A stretch of DNA of 64,000 nucleotides, from NCBI GenBank assembly GCA_963555705.1, contig OY743172.1, positions 23,993,446 to 24,057,445 on the forward strand, written 5' to 3'. The position numbers were made by a program, and so were the translations under genes. This stretch comes from Ligustrum vulgare. Lineage: Eukaryota; Streptophyta; Magnoliopsida; Lamiales; Oleaceae. Shown one piece after another: positions 57,066 through 64,000 of the stretch (positions within the stretch are counted from its first letter, which is position 1; each line of letters starts with the position of its first letter). The notes beneath the pieces are model-generated. The model made no database searches. It was not told the origin of the DNA and saw only the letters and a list, made by a program, of their open reading frames with translations.

Positions 57066-57624
57066 GAAGCTAGTTGCCCTCAAAGCACATCCCAACTAGC
57101 AAATGTTAGGATTTACAAAAGTTGGCAGTGCAGATATCGCATATTCGAATTCTCACATGTTCGAATTTGCTAGACATTTTGTCGTTTAAGGTTGACGTTC
57201 AACCAGTGGCGGATCCAGCCGGTGTCGAGCTAGCGCGGTCGCGCTAACTGGACTCCGGCCGATCAGATTTTCAGTTGCTATTATTTTTTTTTTTTTGTAT
57301 TTTTTGGGAAAGTTAGACATGAGAACGATGAATTGGAAGATATCCTCTGATGATTGGTTGAAATTTGGAAGCCACCATTGTTGAATACGAAATATGTAAT
57401 GAATATTAAAGAATGCGTCGTCTGCAATACAACAACAGTTTTGGGGAAGAAGAAAGGCTAGGACTAGGAAGAAGGAAGGGTTTGGGCCTTTATTTTTTTA
57501 TTTTTTTAAATGACTGATTTCGGCTTTTGAATTGTTATTATTTGGGCCTTATGACATTTTTGTTCTTTAATTCCTAGTACTAGTTTTGTGTTACTTATTT
57601 CATCTAATTAAATAATTTCCTTTC

Positions 57625-58446
57625 TGATGCGAACCCCTTTGGTGATTAAACCAAAAATTCCCACAACAATTTATGTATCAACCCAAGAAAGCTAAAGTGG
57701 TAAAATAAATCGAAACTCAAGCTTACTCTAACCAAAATTCCAAGGAATAATCCTTAACCCAATGGAAAGAAATAAACAAGTTCATAGATTTCTTCCAACA
57801 ACACAAGATTCATAAAATCCACATGAAGTTGAGCATAATTTCTCAAAAGAGAAACAAGATTAAGTTGAGGAATTTTACCTCACAAATGCTCTCCAAAGAG
57901 ACTTCATTGTTCATACATTCTAACTTGTAGGGTTTGAAAGAAAATGAGTATTAATAGTACAAATATGAAAGAAAAATAAAGAAAATATGAAAAAACAGTA
58001 GAAAACGCGTATTTTTGAACATTTCAGTAACTTTCGGTCGACCGAAATGGTCAACCGAACTCCATTTCGGTCGACCGAAAATTGTCAACCGAAATTGACT
58101 GCAAGCGCCTTCTTCAGTATTTTGATCATAACTTTTGATCCCGATATCCGATTGACACGATTCAAAATGATCTGGAAACTACACGAAAAGAGATACAATA
58201 CTTCCAGAAATAGTGAACCTCAAATTCGGACTCTATCTTTGTCAAAACATTAATTGAATCCCGAACTTGATTCAATCTTCATGTTTTTGCTCCCAATTTG
58301 ATTTTAGGCTTCTTTTCTTGGCTTGATCTCTTGTTTAAGCCTTGAATCTTCTTCATTGTCACCCTGAGAGTCTTTCAAAAGTATGTTCAAAATTGTTCGG
58401 CTCAAAATAGTTGATTTCCCGATCGAGCCGCCCCATGATCTCATCA
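57625..58446. mobile_element. Solo LTR (822 bp) nested in the hAT element
   Basis: Ends TGATGCGAACCCC and CATGATCTCATCA. The target duplication CTTTC is exact (57620-57624, 58447-58451). The same family starts again at 63745. The ends also resemble those of the gypsy array LTR. Confidence 0.93.
58031..58092. repeat. TTTCGGTCGACCGAAA palindrome array
   Basis: Perfect palindromes centred at about 58039.5 and 58072.5, with half-decayed GGTCAACC units after each (58049, 58084). A 33-34-bp repeat unit. Confidence 0.92.
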
Positions 58447-58768
58447 CTTTCTCTTTGAATAGTATAATTATGATATGTAATGCATGATTGTGTGAGTAAA
58501 TAAAAAATACTCCAAATATTGAATTTGTGAATTGTGATTATTGAGATTTTGTGAGAATTGAAATTTTGAATTGTGATTTATTGAATAATTGTTTGTTTAT
58601 TTCTACATTGATTGATTAATTTTAATATTATTTCGTTAAATAATATTCACAATCTTGCTACTGCGATCGTTGACGTTCGTCGGTCAACGGTCAGCGGAAT
58701 ACGATTGACGGGATCAACGGTCAACGCTCTAGCTGGACTTCTCGGCTGGATCCGCCACTGCGTTCAAC

Positions 58769-59160
58769 CCTTTAACAGAAGCGTAGTTTGGCTGTCCTTG
58801 AAGTTATTGTGGAAATTACACCTAGACCTGTTTTTTAGGAAACTATTTCAAATATAAGATCAAACCTAAATATTTTCAAATATCAGGTCATTATTACAAA
58901 TTTTAATTTTAATAAATAATTATAAATTTTAGAAATTGTTAAATTAAACTATCCTAATTACTAACCCTATTTCAGCATCAATCCCTCACGTCTCACTTTC
59001 ACGCTGCAACGATATCTGCTCCTTCTCTTCCACATCTCTTCGGGCGTGTAGTGGAAACGGCCCCAGCTTCAGCAACACCATTTCTTCTCATGACTCCACG
59101 TCGTCACCACTATCGCGAGGTCAAGACGATCATTGTTGCGCCTCCCTAGTAGCGACACCT
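58769..59160. other. Intergenic stretch
   Basis: No gene or named repeat recognised. Confidence 0.4.
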
Positions 59161-59194
59161 TATGGTGGTTGTAGATATGTGATGGTGGTGTTGT

Positions 59195-59690
59195 GATGAT
59201 GAACCTGTGGTGGTGGGTGCAGGCGAGTGCGGTGGTGGGTAGTGTCGGGAGCAGATTTGGGTTAGGTTGTAGTAGTGCAGGTGTTTGGTGGTTTTGGCTA
59301 TGGTGTTGACCGACCGGTGGTGCTGTTATTCTTCTTCTTCTTCTCGTTGGCGCCGCTCATTTGTCTTCTTCTATCGTGTGATGTTTCTGTGTGCGATTTG
59401 GTGGCGGTGGGGTATGTGCAGTTGGCAGTGGTGATTTGTGTGTGTGGTGGTGGAGTGTGTCTTGTGGCGGTGGGGTGTGTGTGTGGGCTCTGTGGTGGTG
59501 CAACCGGCTTTGGGTGGTGGTGTGTGTGTACGCTCTTGTAGCGGTGGTGTGTGTGCACGCTGTGGCGGTGCAACCGGGTTTGGGAGGTGGTGTGTGTGCG
59601 CTCTGTGGCGGTGCAACCGTGGTTCGTGGTTGTAGACTTGTAGTTCAGATAGAGGTGGACTGGTGGTTGTGATGTTAGAGTAAAAATGTG
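59195..59690 (+). repeat. GGT/GTG-rich low-complexity region with minisatellite
   Basis: Strong strand asymmetry (G and T on plus). Units like GCTCTGTGGCGGTGCAACCG followed by TTTGGGTGGTGGTGTGTGTG recur about four times from 59487 to 59615. ORFs across it are low complexity and unlikely to be genes. Confidence 0.7.
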
Positions 59691-59794
59691 ACCTACCATT
59701 TATTTCTTTTTGAGGTGTGGCAGCGGTGTTGGTCGTGGTGACGACGTTGATACTGTTGTGGTTGTCGACTGGTGGTGGTGAGATGTTGACGTTG

Positions 59795-60165
59795 GGATGT
59801 TGTGACCTAATAATTAATAAGTCAATTGTGACCTGGTAATTGTGTGATTTAAAAGTCCGTGATTTAATATTTTGATAAGTTGTGACCTACAAATAATTAA
59901 GGATCGATTAGTTTAACGTTTGTGACCTTGAAATTAATTTTGACAATCACCTGTGACCCCGAAATTAATTGTGACGTAAAAATAAGTTTGATTTTTGATT
60001 TACTATTTTGATAAGTTGTAACCTTAAAATTATTTGTGACCTAAAAAATTTGCATTTTGTAACTTAAATTTTTTATTATTTTGATAAGTTGTGACCTTAT
60101 AAATTATTCGTGACCTAAAAAATTTGCATTTTGTAACTTGAAATTATAGTGATGTGACCTTAATA
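59795..60165 (+). repeat. Irregular GTGACCT-type repeats
   Basis: TTTTGATAAGTTGTGACCT and GTGACCTAAAAAATTTGCAT recur with irregular spacing (73-135 bp). Origin unknown. Confidence 0.6.
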
Positions 60166-60449
60166 TATATAATTAATAAAAACTTTTTAATTAATTAATT
60201 ATAATTATAGCCTGATTTTTGAATTTTTTTAACTTATATCTTAAAATTGAAATTGTATAATGTAAACACTTTATATATGTATTTTTCCCTTATTGGAAAC
60301 GAAACACAGGTCCGACTCAGAGGTATAATGGCTGTATGGGCTAACCTGCCGTGACCGTAGGGCTCGAGAGTTAGGTCCAACATGGTCCAACACGGTCCAT
60401 TCTAATATAGAATTTAAGACCCTGTGAACCCACCCATTCACAATCCCTG

Positions 60450-60972
60450 CTATGGATGGCAATGGGTCGGGTTCGGGGCGGGTCAGGACCTCCTCGAACC
60501 CGAAAACATGTAACCCCGCCCCGCCCCGCCCCGCGACCAGCGAAGTTGCGGGTCGGGGCTGGGCGACCTCTCGCGCCCGCTAATGACACGAAATTTTTTT
60601 TTTTTTAAATAAATAAATTGGTAATGAAATTTCACGTGAAAAATTTAGGCGTTGAACTAGTTAGTTTTTAAGTTTGAACTTTAAAAATAATATGTATATA
60701 TTTGAAAAAAAAATCAATAAACAATATAATTGTATAGTAGTTGTATATTCTCATATCCCTAAATTCTACAAATGTTCAATTCTTCTGGACTTTATCAAAT
60801 TTATTTTAATTTCTCATTTCATTATTTAAAAAAAAAAAAAATTACCGGGTCACGGGGCGGGGCGGGACGGGTCCGCCCCGAACCTGCCCCGCAGACCCGA
60901 CGGGGTGGATAATTTTCGGGACGAGTCATTTTGGTCCTCCGAATTTTGAATCCTTCGAGTCTTTTTGTCATC
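60450..60972. mobile_element. hAT-like MITE with GC-rich arms
   Basis: Left TATGGATGGCAATGGGTCGG and right TTTGTCATCCCTAA are imperfect inverted ends. Inside each, a CCCCGCCCCG-rich arm faces a GGGGCGGGGCGGG arm across an AT-rich centre. AATCCCTG left and ATTCCCTG right are an imperfect 8-bp target duplication. Confidence 0.65.
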
Positions 60973-61527
60973 CCTAAATTCCCTGCTCAATACACACAAC
61001 ATTTTACCTGACCTGATGACCAGATCAAAATGCCCTTACAGAAGCAAGTTTGAACAAATCTGTCAAATTCTCAATTTTCTCAATTCTCTTCAAAACAAGT
61101 CTTTCTCTCCACAAAACGATTCTCCAGAGTTCAAAAAAAAGATATTCCCCCCTTTCACTCATTTCTCTCTTCATTTTGCTTTCATTTCACCCTTGCAAAA
61201 ATCCATTACAAACCCTAATATTCTCTCACTAAAATGTGTATCTTTCTCTCTCACACACACATACGCAAGGTTGAATCTTTAACCTGAATAGACTGATGTC
61301 ACTACACCATCGATTAACCGACTTTTTTTATTTAAAGGGTCTCTGAAAAATCTCTGCTTTCATTCCAATATCCAAAAACTTCCCCCTTTTTTCTGTGTTT
61401 TTATTTATTTTGTCTTTTGGGGGTTCTGAATGTGCTGTTTTCGTGGATGATACAAGGAGGAAAAAATTCAGCACGATCAGCTTTTACCTGCATTGACTAC
61501 AATTGCTACAAAATAGTCAATTAAGCA
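60973..61527 (+). promoter_or_regulatory. Promoter and 5' UTR region of the TOUSLED-like gene
   Basis: Pyrimidine-rich sequence (TTCTCTCTTCATTTTG, CTCTCTCACACACAC) typical of plant 5' UTRs. No clear TATA box. The MITE at 60450 sits about 550 bp upstream of the ATG. Confidence 0.4.
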
Positions 61528-61776
61528 ATGTCAGAGGACATGCTTTTACATCTTTCTTCAAATTCATCCAATCAATCGGATCAATCGTCTCTGCCAACGA
61601 AGATTGCGAAACTTGAGGCCAGAATGGTGGGTAAGACGTCCTCTGCAGTTACTGCACCAGCCCAAGTCCAAGCCCAGGTCCAGTCTACGTTGTGGTCCGC
61701 GGCGGTCAAGTTTGGCACTCCATCCGATAGCCTGCCCCCTGAGTCGCTGGTGTCAAGTGATGATTCTGACGATGAG
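61528..61776 (+). CDS. TSL: TOUSLED-like serine/threonine kinase, first coding exon
   Basis: 83 codons starting MSEDMLLHLSSNSSNQSDQS, then SLPTKIAKLEARMVGKTSSA, and ending with an acidic SSDDSDDE before a good donor GAG|GTGAGT. The SSNSSNQSDQ...LPTKIAKLEARM start is how plant TOUSLED kinases begin. These are nuclear kinases with coiled coils and a C-terminal catalytic domain, acting in chromatin and flower/leaf development. The exon ends in phase 0. Later exons, including the kinase domain, are not in the window. Either intron 1 is long (it carries an LTR at 63745) or this too is a fragment. ATG chosen as the first in frame with the conserved start. Confidence 0.65.
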
Positions 61777-63744
61777 GTGAGTATTTGAAGAGTGTTTTAT
61801 AACATCGAACCTTATTCTGCTAGAGCATAATTTAGGTCGCTGAATTGGAAAATTTTCGAATCTTAAGTTTATTTTGTGGCATGCTTATCTAGTTGATATA
61901 GGATTTTTTGTTTTTGGGATATGCATTTGATGTTTATGTTTTGTTAAAAATACAAAGAACCTGATTTTAGTATTAAATTGTTAGATTTTATTTATTCTAA
62001 CAGTCCGTGGGGTTGTTGATAATTTCTACGGTTAACTTTCTTTTAACGGAATATAGTGCCTTTAGTCTCATTGTATTAGAATTGCATGAGATGCAGTGCA
62101 AAATATAAACCGTGGTACAATGATTTGTCACCCAAAGTTTCAAGCTGCTGGAAATCGAAATTTTAGCAATCAAATTCTGCACTAGTACACAGTGGACAGA
62201 ATGAGGTTTGATCAGGACAGCAAGCAAGAACAAACTTAGCTCGTTCCAAATAAATGTTCCTGAATAGAGTACTTTTTTGCTTATTCCGTTTGGTAACACT
62301 GTTTGGTTTATAAACTGGTTTATTTATGATTTTGAGGTAAAAAGTAGTGGGTGAAAATTGGAGAGAGAAAAGTGTGTAGTTAAAAAGTGATTTGGGAAAT
62401 TGTGTGGTTTATAAACTGATTTATAAACCACAAAAAGGACATTTACCAAACACAGGATAGTGTTAATTGTAAAGGTACCATAAGCACAAGTTTCATTTGG
62501 CACTTGATTTCATTCTTGGGATTTCTAATTTTCTATATATTTTAGCATGCTCATACATGGACACGAAGTATAAGATCATTATTCAATGAGCGGCATCCAT
62601 TAACGTTTGTGAAGAGCAGAATTTTGGTAGGGAGTATTTTTATTAACTGAACTAATGCAATCCTTGTGGAATGAAACTTGGGGGGCTCTCCAAGTTCTCT
62701 TTGAGTTGGATCCCAATGCCATTATTACTCATTGGCTTGACCAGAACATGTTGATCGTTACATAGTCTCTACCATAATCTTTGGAATGATATATAACTAT
62801 AACGATTTACAATGGCTTGCACATGTCGAAAAATTGGTGGTGACATCTTAGGTGTCAGAGTATTCTTGAAGCAAATTCAACTTTATTTACTCTAAGGTAG
62901 TGTTTGATAGGCAACATTTGCCTAGGAAGTAAGAATTGAATTTTCAACTTTTCAATTTTAATGGCGTTTGATAACACAAATTTTGCTAGGAATTCATTTG
63001 GCTCTTTTTATGAGAATTGGTGCAATTCCTTGTTTTCAAGTCAAACAAATCATTGGCCAAGAGGCGATAACTGGTTTCCACCTTTATATGGTAAATCATA
63101 AATGCCTCGTTTGATCATTTTTGTTGTTGTTAATTGATTTTTTTTTTTTACAAATTAACATTATTATAATCAAGTACAAATATGTGAAAAATTAAAAAAA
63201 TAATTTTTTGATTAAAATAGCTACATTTTGCTTTATTTGCTATGAAAAATAATGTCATCAAACAACAAAATTTGAAAATTTTCCCACTTTTTTCATAAAC
63301 CTTTTTGGTGTGTGTGTCCGGGGGGGGGGGGGGGGGGGATGGACTTACTAGTGGTTTTCTTCTCTCCCTTTCCTCTACTTAAGAACACTCGATAATTTCT
63401 TATCTCTTTTAGGACTATATCAATCATGAACTATGATGCTCCGACACATACACGTAATCCAAGATGACACGTGTCGAACATGTCTCCGTGTTGAACATCA
63501 TTCATATAGTATAAATTTAGATTTTCTTGTTGAAATCATTTAAATAAGAGTATCTTTTTGTTATTTAATAATAATTTTTTGGTAAAAATATATAATATCA
63601 TTCATGAAAATAGAAAAATAATCACGGTAGAGTGTTCGAGACGTTGACACAGCACATGTCGAACACTGGCACGCCAACCTAGTTGAAGCGTCCGTGCCAC
63701 ACACATCATCACATGATTGGATGAGGGGGTTCATCCAAGAATAC
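61777..63744 (+). other. Intron 1 of the TOUSLED-like gene
   Basis: Begins GTGAGT. 61777-62250 and 62686-62774 match the duplicated copy at 11738-12297. Contains a MITE (62287-62456) and a G-run at 63320-63339. No further exon recognised. Confidence 0.5.
62287..62456. mobile_element. MITE family copy C (inverted relative to A)
   Basis: CGTTTGGTAACACTG on the left and CATTTACCAAACACAG on the right, with TTTATAAACTGGTTTATTTA and GTGTGGTTTATAAACTG inside. It lies within the segment missing from the 11.6-12.3 kb copy. Confidence 0.7.
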
Positions 63745-64000
63745 TGATGCGAACCCCTTCAGCATATTGACCGAAAATTTCCACAACAATTTAATACAAA
63801 ACCCAAGAAAGCTAAAGTGGTAAAATAAGTGATAAACACCTTAATCCAAGTTTAAATCTAACCCAAAATTCAAGGATTAACAAACTCTAGCCCAACGGGT
63901 ATCAACCAAACAAATTCCAAGGTGGCGGAAAATAAACAACAACACACGAATAATAATACTCAAGCAAAGTTGATTACATTCCTAAAGAAATACAAGATCA
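63745..64000. mobile_element. LTR, same family as 57625-58446, cut by the window end
   Basis: Starts TGATGCGAACCCCTT. CACAACAATTTA, ACCCAAGAAAGCTAAAGTGG and CAACAACACA match in order. Whether it is solo or part of a full element cannot be told. Confidence 0.8.

Larger units (their letters stand above)
57204..58760. mobile_element. Non-autonomous hAT element with a solo LTR inside
   Basis: Terminal inverted repeats CAGTGGCGGATCCAGCC and GGCTGGATCCGCCACTG are perfect over 17 bp. The 8-bp target duplication CGTTCAAC flanks it (57196-57203, 58761-58768). Without the nested LTR it is about 730 bp, too short for a transposase. Confidence 0.95.

Noticed and set aside
59275..59699. Several ORFs in the GT-rich region
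   Set aside because: Minisatellite translations (His/Thr or Val/Cys/Gly repeats) on both strands.
63320..63339. Poly-G run (also 54896-54909) as a G-quadruplex
   Set aside because: Simple homopolymers, prone to assembly error; no supporting context.

Overview
This is plant nuclear DNA, most likely from a eudicot. It is AT-rich, holds a spliced MATH/coiled-coil gene and the first exon of a TOUSLED-like kinase, and is otherwise mostly nested plant transposable elements (Ty1/copia, Ty3/gypsy, CACTA, hAT, Mutator-type) plus a decayed endogenous plant pararetrovirus (Caulimoviridae). I saw no bacterial-type genes, tRNA or rRNA genes, or CRISPR array.

Layout. 1-8529: head-to-tail array of a non-autonomous Ty3/gypsy element on the minus strand (LTR-int-LTR-int-LTR-int-LTR, unit about 2,655 bp), sitting in a Ty1/copia element. 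8535-11647: 3' half of that copia element (broken pol, 3' LTR). The copia element itself lies in a duplicated copy of TOUSLED exon 1 (11648-12297). 12415-23398: an apparently intact six-exon MATH/coiled-coil gene on the minus strand. A second copia element (14255-23193, target duplication GAGGA) sits in its first intron, and a 2.8-kb solo LTR (17396-20181) is nested in that element's gag. 24243-25951: CACTA element carrying Ulp1-protease exons. 26523-34595: SIRE-type copia remnant (minus) with an Athila-type gypsy fragment and a Mutator-like MITE inside it. 35144-42355: complete non-autonomous Athila/Tat-like element with near-identical LTRs and target duplication ATACT.

44349-53980: endogenous caulimovirid on the minus strand. 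It shows a primer site, small ORFs, coat protein with zinc knuckle, movement protein, two retropepsin-like domains, RT/RNase H, transactivator, a 35S-like promoter and a second cluster of small packed ORFs. 54449-56620: pseudogene copy of the MATH gene split by a solo LTR (54755-56379). 57204-58760: hAT element with a solo LTR inside it. 59.2-60.2 kb: low-complexity repeats. 60.45-60.97 kb: hAT-like MITE. 61528-61776: TOUSLED-like exon 1 on the plus strand, whose intron contains MITEs and another LTR that runs off the window.

Pairs of target-site duplications give a relative insertion order at several nests. The most unusual signals are (i) arrays of short perfect palindromes at about 21-bp spacing in LTRs, with different palindrome sequences in different families; (ii) the caulimovirid with tandem protease domains and an extra packed small-ORF cluster; and (iii) the MATH/TOUSLED duplication history recorded by insertions. 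All calls come from reading the sequence; no database search was run.
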